Assembly (NCBI RefSeq): GCF_900106745.1
Contig: NZ_FNNV01000008.1
Span: 124,001 to 188,000 of the forward strand
DNA: 64,000 nt
Reading direction: 5' to 3'
Source of the DNA: Paenibacillus sp. CF384
GTDB lineage: Bacteria; Bacillota; Bacilli; Paenibacillales; Paenibacillaceae
Part shown: piece by piece, positions 7,924-17,081 of the stretch
Layout: each line of letters starts with the position of its first letter
Position numbering within the stretch: position 1 is the stretch's first letter
Position numbers and translations under genes: made by a program
The notes under the pieces: model-generated
Told to the model about the DNA's origin: nothing
Databases searched by the model: none
Seen by the model: only the letters and a program-made list of their open reading frames with translations

Positions 7924-9726
7924 ATGTCGTCACTCTTCGGTAAGCTGAAGCTCCCTACTGTCGGTATGAAAGTATTTGTCCTATTCGTAGCCAGCATGTT
8001 GATTATTATTACCGTAATGGGCTATCTCTTCTATGATAAATCCGCTGAGCTGATGGAGAACAAAATCGGAGGCATGGCGCTTCAGAATGTGCAGCAGATG
8101 AGCAAGCGGATCGATATTCTCTTGGAAGGTTATGAGGATCGTTCCCTTCAGGTCGTTGGCAGCGAGGAGATTCAGAAACAGCTGATCGGAAAGTTCGCGA
8201 ACGAGACAGAGGAAATACAGAATAATGATGCGAATACGGCTTTCTTATCGAATCTGGTCAATTCAAGAAACGACATCAATGATATCTATCTGCTGGGCGA
8301 GGAAGGGTTCTCTTTCCATTATTCGCCTAAGACGTCATTTCCCTCCTATAACGCTTACGCTAATGAATTTATGCAGGAATCTTGGTATAAGCAGATTCGG
8401 GAGGCTGACGGCGAAGTCGTCTATTTTGGCATTCGACCGTCGCTCATTAGAGGCAGCGACACCAATTTGGTATTCAGCTTTGGCCGTGCCGAGAAAAACT
8501 TTACGACCCGTGGAGAAATTATAGGCGTGCTGGTCTATGAAGTCGATCCAACGGAGATCATCGAGATTCTGTCGGAAATCGACTACAACGGATCAGGCAT
8601 GAATGTCATTGTGGATGATGAGGAGCAGATTATCGGCGATAAGGATGGGTTACGTCTGTCCAGTGAGCTTGGTGTTCCCCTAGGTAAAGAAAGCCAAGGA
8701 ATCGTAAGCACTAGAGTGGATGGGGAACAGATGCTGGTTGTCTATAACCGGTTGGAAACGAGTAATTGGACGCTGGTCGGTATGCTTCCGGGCGCTGATT
8801 TAATGAAGGAAGCAGGCAGTCTGCGGTGGTACATCCTCTCTCTTGGGCTGGCGTTCGCCTTCATCGGCATTCTGCTTGCGATCTTTATTGCCTCAACGGT
8901 CCATCGACCGCTTCAGAAGATGATTCGAGCGATGCGCAAGGCTGAGAATGGCGACTTTAACGCCCGCATCGAAGATAAGCGGGAGGATGAATTTGGTTAT
9001 CTGTTCAGTCATTTTAACCGCATGGTTGCTCGTATCAAGGAGTTGATTAACGAGCTATACGTGCAGAAGCTGCTAGAACAGGGGCTTCAGCTCAAGATGC
9101 TGGGCTCTCAGATCAATGCCCATTTTCTATACAATACCCTGGATTCGATTCATTGGATTGCCCGTATTCACAAGGTAGACGACATCAGTACGATGATATT
9201 CGGGCTGTCTAAATATTTGCGGGTAAGCTTGAATGAAGGCAGGGACGAGGTTGCCGTCAGCGAGGTCATTCAGCTGCTCGACAGCTACATCATGATTCAG
9301 AAGATTCGTTACCAGGATAAGTTTTCGCTGCATTTGCATGTCGATCATTCGCTTGAGCAGTATACGGTATTGAAGTATATTTTCCAACCGCTTGTGGAGA
9401 ACGCGATTTATCATGGTCTGGAGAAAAAGTCGGGTAAAGGCCGGTTAGATGTAGCTTTTATCCACGAAGATGACTGTTTGAAGTTTAAGGTAACGGATGA
9501 TGGTGCGGGCATTGCGGCAGACAAGCTCTCCGATCTACAGCTTATCCTAGGCGGCAAAGGGCCTGAGGAATACGATAATTTTGCCCTGCGGAATATTAAT
9601 TCGCAAATCCACATCGCTTACGGCACGCAATATGGAATCGAGATTCAAAGCAAACATGGCGCTGGCACCGAAGTCACGATGACGATCCCACTTACACAGA
9701 GAAATCAAAGCAAGCATGCCGGCTGA
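7924..9726 (+). CDS. YesM-type sensor histidine kinase
   Basis: 600 aa. A first membrane helix (about 16-37), a large extracellular sensor domain of Cache type (about 40-295), a second helix (about 300-322), a HAMP linker (to about 375), then the LytS/YesM kinase core with phospho-acceptor His400 in NAHFLYNTLDSIHW and an HATPase domain (VENAIYHGLEKK; VTDDGAGI; a late GAGTEVTMTIP). The start ATG at 7924 has GAGAGGGA upstream. It should sense a sugar or a loaded binding protein outside the cell and phosphorylate the YesN regulator. A solute-binding protein gene follows after 68 bases. Confidence 0.93.
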   Translation: MSSLFGKLKLPTVGMKVFVLFVASMLIIITVMGYLFYDKSAELMENKIGGMALQNVQQMSKRIDILLEGYEDRSLQVVGSEEIQKQLIGKFANETEEIQNNDANTAFLSNLVNSRNDINDIYLLGEEGFSFHYSPKTSFPSYNAYANEFMQESWYKQIREADGEVVYFGIRPSLIRGSDTNLVFSFGRAEKNFTTRGEIIGVLVYEVDPTEIIEILSEIDYNGSGMNVIVDDEEQIIGDKDGLRLSSELGVPLGKESQGIVSTRVDGEQMLVVYNRLETSNWTLVGMLPGADLMKEAGSLRWYILSLGLAFAFIGILLAIFIASTVHRPLQKMIRAMRKAENGDFNARIEDKREDEFGYLFSHFNRMVARIKELINELYVQKLLEQGLQLKMLGSQINAHFLYNTLDSIHWIARIHKVDDISTMIFGLSKYLRVSLNEGRDEVAVSEVIQLLDSYIMIQKIRYQDKFSLHLHVDHSLEQYTVLKYIFQPLVENAIYHGLEKKSGKGRLDVAFIHEDDCLKFKVTDDGAGIAADKLSDLQLILGGKGPEEYDNFALRNINSQIHIAYGTQYGIEIQSKHGAGTEVTMTIPLTQRNQSKHAG

Positions 9727-9794
9727 GCGCCTGACGCAATAGGGCAGTAGAAGCAACTGATTTCGCGAGAATGTAAGAGAGGATGTAGGTCACG

Positions 9795-11207
9795 ATGAAA
9801 ATGCTTTTAAGCAATAAAAAGCTTGTTTCGTTCATGCTTGTCCTCATGATCATCATCATCATGTTATCGAGTGTCTTATTTATCAAAGGGACCCGTTCGA
9901 GTTCGGAGGCCATTGCAGACTTGACGGATTTGCAGCAGGATTCCAAGAGCACGGCGAAGCATGGCAGCAGTCCTGTAACGATAAGCTTCTGGTTCCCATG
10001 GGGCGGGGGATTTCAGAAAGAATTTCACGATACGGTCGTCGTACCTTTCGAGAAAGCAAACCCCGATATTAAAGTCAAAATGAGATTTGTCGAGAATTCC
10101 GATAATTCTCAGGCTTCCGATAAACTGTTAACGGCCATCGCGGGAGGCAGGGCACCGGATGTCGCCATGCTCGACCGATTCCTAGTCAGCGAATGGGCGG
10201 CGATGGGGGCATTGGAGGACTTGTCGAGCGATGTGACTCAGGATGGCATGGCTAGCCTCTACTATCCGAATATTTGGCCGGAAACGCAATATAACAATAA
10301 GACATTCGCCTTGCCATGGAACGTGGACAGCCGTGCCATGCTTTACAATAAAACGATGATGGAAGAAGCCGGCCTTGATCCCAATAAGCCGCCAACCACG
10401 ATTGCCGAGTTAGATGCCATGGCTGAGAAAATGTTCAGCCTCAATAAGAAGGGCAATTATGAGCAAGTGGGTTTCGTTCCATGGATGGCGCAAGGTTTCT
10501 TGTATGCGAATGGATGGAATTTCGGCGGTCAATGGGAGAACCATGGAGAACTGACGCCCAACAATCCTGAGAACGTGCAGGCGCTGGAATGGATGCAGAG
10601 TTATGCGAAGAAGTATGACCCTAAGAAGCTGGCAAGCTTCTCGGATACAATCAGGCAGGCCGGGGTAAACCCATTCGCTTCCGGGAAGGTCGGATTTATT
10701 TATGAAGGGAATTGGTTGTTGAATGATCTGGATGACGTGAGCTTCGACTGGGGAATTGCGCCTATGCCAACCCAAGAAAGCGGTCAATCGGTAACTTGGG
10801 CAGGGGGCTGGTCGTTCGCCATGCCGAGTGGCGCGAAGCATAAAGAACAAGCCTGGCGATTTATCAAATACGTGGCGGGGATCGAGGGCTCGTATCTCTG
10901 GGCAGGCCGCGGCCAAACCTATGATTTGAGCAGTATTCCGGAAGTGAATAAGAAGCTGGGCTTGGATAAGAAGAAGAACTTAGAGGTATTCGTTAACCTG
11001 CTTGACCATGCATATATTCGTCCGGTGTCGCCGATAGGCGGATATATGTGGGATGAGCTGTACCGGGTGCAGAAACTGGCTGTCAATTTACAGGGCGAGC
11101 CGAAAGCGCTGCTGGCCGAATTGAAGCGGAAACTCGATGCTCACCTCATTGAAGTGAAGGCCGAGGAGCGCAGCAAGACGGAGCATCCCACGCCGGACAC
11201 GTTATAG
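9795..11207 (+). CDS. Family-1-type extracellular solute-binding protein, anchored by an N-terminal helix
   Basis: 470 aa. Residues 9-31 form a long hydrophobic segment after a KK pair, but there is no lipobox cysteine. The protein is therefore either held by an uncleaved helix or secreted, unlike a normal lipoprotein. The mature part is a sugar-binding-protein fold (WFPWGGGFQKEF; AGGRAPDVAMLDRF; GKVGFIYEGNW; TWAGGWSFAMP). It is a close paralogue of the lipoprotein at 11633-13048. Lying directly after the sensor kinase, it may present ligand to the kinase rather than to the permeases (inference). Confidence 0.85.
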   Translation: MKMLLSNKKLVSFMLVLMIIIIMLSSVLFIKGTRSSSEAIADLTDLQQDSKSTAKHGSSPVTISFWFPWGGGFQKEFHDTVVVPFEKANPDIKVKMRFVENSDNSQASDKLLTAIAGGRAPDVAMLDRFLVSEWAAMGALEDLSSDVTQDGMASLYYPNIWPETQYNNKTFALPWNVDSRAMLYNKTMMEEAGLDPNKPPTTIAELDAMAEKMFSLNKKGNYEQVGFVPWMAQGFLYANGWNFGGQWENHGELTPNNPENVQALEWMQSYAKKYDPKKLASFSDTIRQAGVNPFASGKVGFIYEGNWLLNDLDDVSFDWGIAPMPTQESGQSVTWAGGWSFAMPSGAKHKEQAWRFIKYVAGIEGSYLWAGRGQTYDLSSIPEVNKKLGLDKKKNLEVFVNLLDHAYIRPVSPIGGYMWDELYRVQKLAVNLQGEPKALLAELKRKLDAHLIEVKAEERSKTEHPTPDTL

Positions 11208-11632
11208 CCTAGCAGTACCGTATCTAGCTGAAATGTTGCATAACAGGCAACATTTCCAATGCAAAAGGAGGCTAGTGGCGAAAATGTTGCACATAAGTCA
11301 ACATTTTCGTCCAAACTAGCCTCCTGACTGCGATTCCATAGCCAAATGTTGCCTATCGCGCAACATTTGGCTGTTTTTAGTTCATACGGGCTGGAAATGT
11401 TGCAAATCAAGCAGCATTTATTAGCGAATACCCTCACTTTTGCCGCTGAGGAGGTGATCTGCTCCGTACGTTTGGGAGCCGGCGCCATCTTTTTACGAGA
11501 AAAACCATATCAAGTCAAAATAGTACACTAAATGCAAAAGCAGTCTCGTTACCACAGGAAATAAAAGCGTTTACACTGAGAACGTGTAGCGACGAATACC
11601 CAGTAAAACGAGTTAATAGGAGGAGAAAAGGT
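11208..11632. repeat. Cluster of four palindromic ATGTTGC hairpins between the two binding-protein genes
   Basis: Four hairpins share AAATGTTGC/GCAACATTT arms: 11230-11256 (10-bp arms, 7-base loop), 11280-11308 (10-bp arms, 9-base loop), 11340-11372 (13-bp arms, 7-base loop) and 11395-11419 (9-bp arms with one mismatch, 7-base loop). The second is nested inside a further perfect 11-bp inverted repeat, AGGAGGCTAGT (11266-11276) with ACTAGCCTCCT (11315-11325). No gene is visible here. The promoter of the next gene must lie in 11420-11632, but I see no convincing -35/-10 pair. Confidence 0.8.
11340..11378 (+). terminator. Third ATGTTGC hairpin, terminator-like
   Basis: AGCCAAATGTTGC (11340-11352) pairs perfectly with GCAACATTTGGCT (11360-11372) and is followed by GTTTTT. 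Of the four related hairpins it is the one built like a Rho-independent terminator, so it may end the first transcript before the second binding-protein gene. Confidence 0.6.
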
Positions 11633-13048
11633 ATGGAAGCTCTAGCTTTGAAACCGGGCATGATTAAGTTTTTCATTGCTGCACTATCGGTAAGTTTGGT
11701 ATTGACAGGCTGTGGGGGTACGAATGGCGAGAATGATGGAACGAATACGACCGAAGCGAACAACGCATCGAGTACAACAAGTCCAGACAATACGGCAAGC
11801 CCAGACAACACAGCAGCCCCGGACAATACAGCGAGCGCAGACAGCGATGAGAAAGTTACACTCGATTTCTGGGGCTGGGGTGGCAAGTTCCAGACGGACT
11901 ACACCAAGATCGTCATCAGCGAATTCGAGAAATTGCACCCGAATATCAAAGTGAAATACATTGCCGAGCAAGGGATCGAGAAATTAACGACGCTGATTGC
12001 CGGAGGCACGCCGCCGGATGTGGCGCTGCTGGATCGCTTCATGGCCGGAGCATGGGCGGCTAAAGGCTCGATCGAGAGCTTGAACCCCTACCTCGAGATT
12101 GACGCCGATGTAAGCGCGGACGATTATTATCCAAGCGTATGGGCCGAAGGAAATTATAAAGGCGAGCTGTATGCGATGCCGTTCGGCACGGATAACCGCG
12201 CCATGTATTATAACAAAACCTTGATGAAGGAAGCGGGTCTTGATCCGGAGAAACCGCCGACCACGATCAGCGAGCTCGATGCGGCAGCGGAGAAGATCTT
12301 TAAGAAAACGAGCAGCGGGTACGAACAAGTCGGCTTTATTCCATGGATGAATCAAGGCTTCTTATATACGCAGGGCTGGAACTTTGGCGGAGAATGGGCG
12401 AAGAACGAGGAATTAACGCCGAACGATCCGCAAATCGTGAAAGCGCTGGAATGGATGGCCGGCTATGCCAAGAAATACGACATGGCCAAGATTAACAAGT
12501 TCAACGACGTCATGGGCAAAACGGGCATTAACCCGTTCTGGACGGGCAAAGTCGGCTTTGTGTTCGACGGCAACTGGATCTTGAACGATCTGACCAGCAA
12601 TGCCAAGGTCAAACCAACCTTTGAGTGGGGCGTCGCTCCGATGCCTTCCGAAGACGGTTACGCGCAAACCACTTGGGCAGGCGGCTGGTCGTGGGTTATG
12701 CCTAAGGGAGCCAAGCATCCTAAAGAATCGTGGGAGCTCCTTAAATTTATCGCCGGTTATGAAGGCACGCTGCTGTGGGGTAAACGCGCCGATGCCGGCA
12801 ACGATATAACGGCGATGCCGAAAGTAAACGAAGAGCTCAAGATCACGGAAAAAGAAAAATTGAAAGTATTCGTAGATTTAATGGAAATCGCGCATACCCG
12901 TCCTGTTACCCCGGCAGGTCAGAAATTGTGGGATGAATCGTTCAAAGCCTCGGATGCAGCGCTCAATGGAAAAGGCGAGCCGAAGAAGCTGCTCGATGAA
13001 GCGAAGAAGAATGTAGACAATGAGCTCAAGAAATTAACAGCCAAATAG
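11633..13048 (+). CDS. Sugar-binding lipoprotein of an ABC transporter
   Basis: 471 aa. A lipoprotein signal peptide ends in the lipobox LVLTGC with the modified Cys at position 27. A low-complexity linker with repeated PDNTA units (about 50-75) precedes the binding domain (from about residue 80: LDFWGWGGKFQTDY; AGGTPPDVALLDRF; GKVGFVFDGNW; TWAGGWSWVMP). The start at 11633 follows AGGAGGAG; an ATG at 11660 is also possible. It is roughly half identical by eye to the anchored paralogue upstream. It should deliver an oligosaccharide to the permease pair at 16117-17945; no ATPase is encoded nearby, so a shared MsmX-like ATPase is expected. Confidence 0.92.
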   Translation: MEALALKPGMIKFFIAALSVSLVLTGCGGTNGENDGTNTTEANNASSTTSPDNTASPDNTAAPDNTASADSDEKVTLDFWGWGGKFQTDYTKIVISEFEKLHPNIKVKYIAEQGIEKLTTLIAGGTPPDVALLDRFMAGAWAAKGSIESLNPYLEIDADVSADDYYPSVWAEGNYKGELYAMPFGTDNRAMYYNKTLMKEAGLDPEKPPTTISELDAAAEKIFKKTSSGYEQVGFIPWMNQGFLYTQGWNFGGEWAKNEELTPNDPQIVKALEWMAGYAKKYDMAKINKFNDVMGKTGINPFWTGKVGFVFDGNWILNDLTSNAKVKPTFEWGVAPMPSEDGYAQTTWAGGWSWVMPKGAKHPKESWELLKFIAGYEGTLLWGKRADAGNDITAMPKVNEELKITEKEKLKVFVDLMEIAHTRPVTPAGQKLWDESFKASDAALNGKGEPKKLLDEAKKNVDNELKKLTAK

Positions 13049-13062
13049 AAGCATAGGAACGA

Positions 13063-13091
13063 AAGGGGTAGGAGCCATTGCTACCCCTTCC
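13063..13091 (+). terminator. Hairpin after the lipoprotein gene
   Basis: AAGGGGTAG (13063-13071) pairs with CTACCCCTT (13081-13089), with only a short T stretch. It is more likely a processing or stabilising stem that raises binding-protein mRNA than a full stop. Confidence 0.5.
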
Positions 13092-13115
13092 TACTTGAAT
13101 GCAAAGAGGTGAGGA

Positions 13116-16091
13116 TTGTTGAAATGGCATTGGAATGATGCATGGAAATGGAAGAAAGTCATGCTTATATCAATCACCTTTCTTGTTTTCTCGGTCACTT
13201 TTGGCGATACCATGCAATCCTATGCCAGCGAGCGTTTACGGGATCGCAATCAGAATCAAGGCGTACCGCAAGCGGATTTAACGGATATGTCCGTTGACGA
13301 CATTCTGAAGCCAACCTATGGGAAAACGTTAGGCGTGTATAAGGAGAAGGGGTATAAGAAGGCCGAAGCCTTCGAGGCCAGTCTGCAAGCCGATCACTAT
13401 TCAGCGTTCGGAGGCGTTAAGCCAAGAACCGAAGCAGTTGAAGGTACCTCCTCCGCACTGATATGGGAGAAGGATACGGAATGGCTGGAGTGGACGATTG
13501 AAGTTCCGGAGGATGGACTTTACAGCCTCGTGGCGAGCTACTATCCGCTAGCCGGGAAGAGGCTCCCGATCCAGCGCGAGCTGCTCATCGATGGGCAGAG
13601 TCCTTTCCGCGAAGCGCAGCGGATCTATTTCACCCGCAACTGGATGGATGCAGGCAAACCGCTTCAGAACAATCAAGGCGATGACGTTCGGCCGAAACAA
13701 ATCGAGAAGCCGATCTGGATGGAAACCGCGATCATGGATGGAAACGGTCTGTACTCAGAGCCCTTTCAGTTCTACTTCGGTGCAGGCAAGCATGTGATTC
13801 GCATGAATTATTTGGTTGAAGCGATGGCGCTGGATGAAATACGTGTGACGTCTCCGGAGCAATTGCCTGGTTATGGCGAAATCGAGAAGGGCTACGAAAC
13901 ACAAGGCTTCGAGCCGGTACAGCAAGTGAACGTGAAAGTGCAAGCGGAGAACAATCCGATGAAATCCGATCCGACGATTCGCCGAGAATCCAATGGCGAT
14001 CCCTTAATGGAACCGGCAGGGGACGGTACGAAACTACTGAATGCATTCGGCGACTGGCGCTGGAGAAAAGGCGGACAGAGGGCTTCATGGACGTTCTCGG
14101 TCCCGAAGGACGGATTATATAAGATCGGCATGAAATTTGGACAATGGTGGGGCGATGGGTTACCGTCTTATCGCCAAATTCTCATAGATGGGAAGGTTCC
14201 GTTTCAAGAGCTGGCCGAGTATCCGTTCTCCTATTCCCGAAACTGGCGAATTGAAACCCTTCACAAAGACACGGAAGACGGAGATGCGCAGCCGCTGCTC
14301 ATGCATCTGACTGCAGGCGAGCATACCATCACGATGGTGGCGGTTGTCGGGCCTTATCAGTCCATTGTCGAGAACTTAACGGCGGATACGCAGAAGCTAT
14401 CCGATCTATACAGGCGCATTATTATGGTCACCGGACCGACGCCGGATCCAAACTTCGAATACGAGCTAGGGAAGAAGATTCCTAAGCTTATCGATGATTT
14501 GAAGATCATTGCCGATGATTTGCTTGTCCAAATGGATGCACTGAATGCCATATCGGAGAAGGAACCGAGTACGGTAAACAGTCTTCGTATGATGAATCAT
14601 ACCTTCGAGAAAATGATCAAGAATCCCGATTCGATTCCGAGGCAAATTTCGGAGCTCAGCAACAGCCAGACCAACTTAAGCACGCTGCTGATGGGCCTCC
14701 AGAATGTCCCGCTCGTGCTGGATTACCTGCTGGTCAGCTCGCCGGACACGAAGTATCCGAAGGTGAAATCAAATTTCTTTCAGAAGTCCGTCAGTACGGT
14801 GAAGAATTTCATCGCGTCCTTTACGAAAGACTACACCGGCGTCGGCAGCGTCTACGACAAGGACCAGCCGGCACAGGCAACAGGTCCGGTACTTGAGGTA
14901 TGGGTGTCTCGGGGCAAAGAATGGGCGGAGATCATGAAGGAAATGGCGGAGGAAGAGTTCACGCCTAAGACCGGCATACGCATCAACGTGAACACGCTCC
15001 CGGCCGGACAGCTCAATTCGGGTTCCGTCAATACGCTGCTGCTCGCGGCGAGTTCAGGCAAAGCGCCGGATGTCGCGACCGGAGTCGACTCCCATTTGCC
15101 CGTCGAGTTTGCGATTAGGGATGCTGCCGTTGATTTAGCCCAGTTTCCGGATTACGAGGAAGTGAGCAAACGGTTTCTGCCGGGCTCGCTGATCCCGTTC
15201 CGCTATAACGGCGGGAATTATGCGCTGCCGGAAACGCAGGATTTCAACGTATTGGTGTATCGCAAGGATATCTTGAAGGAGCTTGGCGTGCAGGTTCCGC
15301 AAACCTGGGAAGACACATATGCCATGCTGCCGATCCTGCAGCAGAACGGTATGCAGATGTATTATCCGATTTCTTCGCTCGGCTTCATGCCGTTCCTCTA
15401 TCAGAACGGAGGAGAATTCTATCAACAGAACGGAGCGAAGTCGGCGCTTGATTCTCCGGAAGCCTTCCAAGCCTTTACGGAATGGACGGAGCTGTACACC
15501 AATTACAAATTTCCGGTTGCCGCGAACTTCTTCAACCGGTTCCGTACAGGGGAAATGCCAATAGGGATATCGGATTATCTAACCTACGTACTGCTCTCTA
15601 CGGCAGCGCCTGAGCTGATTGGCCGCTGGGGCGTAGCACCTTCGCCGGGACATATCAATAAAGAAGGCAAGATTGATCGTACGAGCGGCGGGGTTGCGCA
15701 ATCCGTAGCCATCTTCAAGCAATCCAAGCATCAGAAGGAAGCTTGGGAGTTTCTGAAGTGGTGGACGAGCAAGGACAGTCAGGTGCAATTCGCGCAAGAG
15801 CTGGAAGCATTGCTTGGCGTCGAGGCCCGCTGGAATACGGCTAATATGGAAGCCTTCACGCAGCTGCCTTGGCCAGAGGATGACTTGAAGGCACTATCGG
15901 AGCAATTGAAGTATTACAAGGAACAGCCGTATGTGCTTGGCGGATATTTTACGCCTCGGAACATCGATAATGCTTGGAACCGCGTCGTTCTAGGCGGAAT
16001 GAATATAAGAGAGTCGCTGGAGCAGGGAGTCAAGGATATTAACAAAGAGCTTAGAGCCAAGCAAAAAGAGTTCGGGTTCACGCCGGATTAA
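13116..16091 (+). CDS. Giant surface protein: two carbohydrate-binding-like domains fused to a solute-binding domain
   Basis: 991 aa from a TTG at 13116 (or 13119) after AGAGGTGAGGA. The order is: a signal or anchor helix (about 15-35); a first beta-sandwich of the CBM6 kind (about 80-250, with LEWTIEVPEDGLYSLVASYYP and GKHVIRMNYL); a second copy of the same plan (about 275-425, with ASWTFSVPKDGLYKIGMKFG and GEHTITMVAVVG); a helical linker (about 425-575); and a complete sugar-ABC binding domain (about 585-985, with APDVATGVDSHLP and QTWEDTYAMLPIL). This is about twice the usual length. There is no lipobox. It probably holds a long glycan with the sandwich domains while the last domain feeds the permeases at 16117-17945, which follow within 26 bases. 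Confidence 0.82.
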   Translation: MLKWHWNDAWKWKKVMLISITFLVFSVTFGDTMQSYASERLRDRNQNQGVPQADLTDMSVDDILKPTYGKTLGVYKEKGYKKAEAFEASLQADHYSAFGGVKPRTEAVEGTSSALIWEKDTEWLEWTIEVPEDGLYSLVASYYPLAGKRLPIQRELLIDGQSPFREAQRIYFTRNWMDAGKPLQNNQGDDVRPKQIEKPIWMETAIMDGNGLYSEPFQFYFGAGKHVIRMNYLVEAMALDEIRVTSPEQLPGYGEIEKGYETQGFEPVQQVNVKVQAENNPMKSDPTIRRESNGDPLMEPAGDGTKLLNAFGDWRWRKGGQRASWTFSVPKDGLYKIGMKFGQWWGDGLPSYRQILIDGKVPFQELAEYPFSYSRNWRIETLHKDTEDGDAQPLLMHLTAGEHTITMVAVVGPYQSIVENLTADTQKLSDLYRRIIMVTGPTPDPNFEYELGKKIPKLIDDLKIIADDLLVQMDALNAISEKEPSTVNSLRMMNHTFEKMIKNPDSIPRQISELSNSQTNLSTLLMGLQNVPLVLDYLLVSSPDTKYPKVKSNFFQKSVSTVKNFIASFTKDYTGVGSVYDKDQPAQATGPVLEVWVSRGKEWAEIMKEMAEEEFTPKTGIRINVNTLPAGQLNSGSVNTLLLAASSGKAPDVATGVDSHLPVEFAIRDAAVDLAQFPDYEEVSKRFLPGSLIPFRYNGGNYALPETQDFNVLVYRKDILKELGVQVPQTWEDTYAMLPILQQNGMQMYYPISSLGFMPFLYQNGGEFYQQNGAKSALDSPEAFQAFTEWTELYTNYKFPVAANFFNRFRTGEMPIGISDYLTYVLLSTAAPELIGRWGVAPSPGHINKEGKIDRTSGGVAQSVAIFKQSKHQKEAWEFLKWWTSKDSQVQFAQELEALLGVEARWNTANMEAFTQLPWPEDDLKALSEQLKYYKEQPYVLGGYFTPRNIDNAWNRVVLGGMNIRESLEQGVKDINKELRAKQKEFGFTPD

Positions 16092-16116
16092 TTGTGAAGG
16101 CACGAGGAGGAGCGGT

Positions 16117-17067
16117 ATGCAAAGCAGTGTAGAAGTGAATAATCCGCTTCAGCTGAAATCACAGAAGGTAAGCCGATTCAAATTATCCCAGGCCGGCCGA
16201 AAGGCTGCGCTAGGTTACTTGTTTCTGAGTCCATTCCTCATTCTGTTCATCGTCTTTACGGTTGTCCCAGTCGTTCAATCCGTCTATCTGAGCTTCACCT
16301 ATTACAACATGCTTCAACCGGCGAAGTGGGTCGGCCTCTCGAATTACAGCGTGTTGTTCTTGGAAGACGATATCTTCATCAAGTCACTGAAGAATACGTT
16401 TATCTTCGCCGTCATAGCAGGACCGCTGAGCTACTGTCTCTCTTTCCTGCTCGCCTGGATCATCAACACGCTGCGCGCCAAAATGCTCTTCTCGCTCGCT
16501 TTCTATGTGCCGTCGATTACGAGCGGGATCGCGTTATCGATCGTCTGGCTCTATATTTTCTCGGGAGACCGTTACGGATTATTGAACAACTGGATGCTCA
16601 GCTGGGGCATGATCAGCGAACCGATCCTGTGGACGACCGACCCGGATACGATCATGCCGGTGATCATCATCGTTTCGTTATGGATGAGCATGGGGACCGG
16701 CTTCCTGGTCTTCCTTGCAGGCTTGCAGAATGTATCGCCCGAGCTCTATGAAGCGGGTTCGATTGACGGCATATCAAGCAGATTCCAAGAGCTGTGGTTT
16801 ATTACGCTGCCCTTGATGAAACCGCAGCTCTTGTTCGGCGCGGTCAACTCCATCGTCGCCGCCTTTGGCGTATTCGACATTGCCGTGGCCATTGCGGGCA
16901 TGCCAAGCCCGAACTACGCCGGGCATACCATTATCTCGCATCTCTTCGATTATGCTTTCATTCGGTTCGAGCTCGGATACGCATCTTCCATCGCGGTCTT
17001 CTTGTTCTTCTTGACCTTCGGATTAGGGCGAATCGTAATGAAGCTGTTATCATCCAAAGAACAATAA
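16117..17067 (+). CDS. Carbohydrate ABC transporter permease, MalF type
   Basis: 316 aa with about six membrane helices (first at about 33-55). The EAA loop, which contacts the ATPase, reads YEAGSIDGISSRFQELWFIT with the LP that follows, close to the family pattern. The ATG at 16117 has GAGGAG nine bases upstream. It forms the membrane channel with the next permease 14 bases downstream and should receive cargo from the binding proteins encoded just before it. Confidence 0.92.
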   Translation: MQSSVEVNNPLQLKSQKVSRFKLSQAGRKAALGYLFLSPFLILFIVFTVVPVVQSVYLSFTYYNMLQPAKWVGLSNYSVLFLEDDIFIKSLKNTFIFAVIAGPLSYCLSFLLAWIINTLRAKMLFSLAFYVPSITSGIALSIVWLYIFSGDRYGLLNNWMLSWGMISEPILWTTDPDTIMPVIIIVSLWMSMGTGFLVFLAGLQNVSPELYEAGSIDGISSRFQELWFITLPLMKPQLLFGAVNSIVAAFGVFDIAVAIAGMPSPNYAGHTIISHLFDYAFIRFELGYASSIAVFLFFLTFGLGRIVMKLLSSKEQ

Positions 17068-17081
17068 GGGGGCCAAAGGAC

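Noticed and set aside
8225-8524. 99-codon plus-strand frame inside the YesM gene
   Set aside because: Alternative frame of the kinase sensor domain without a ribosome site.
11230-11419. CRISPR-like array
   Set aside because: The repeated pieces are palindromes with variable spacing and flanks, no constant spacer length, and no cas genes nearby.
16794-17081. N-terminal extension of the MalG-type permease into the upstream gene
   Set aside because: The extension is Arg/His-rich shadow sequence inside the MalF-type gene; the GTG at 17082 has its own ribosome site and gives a normal permease length.
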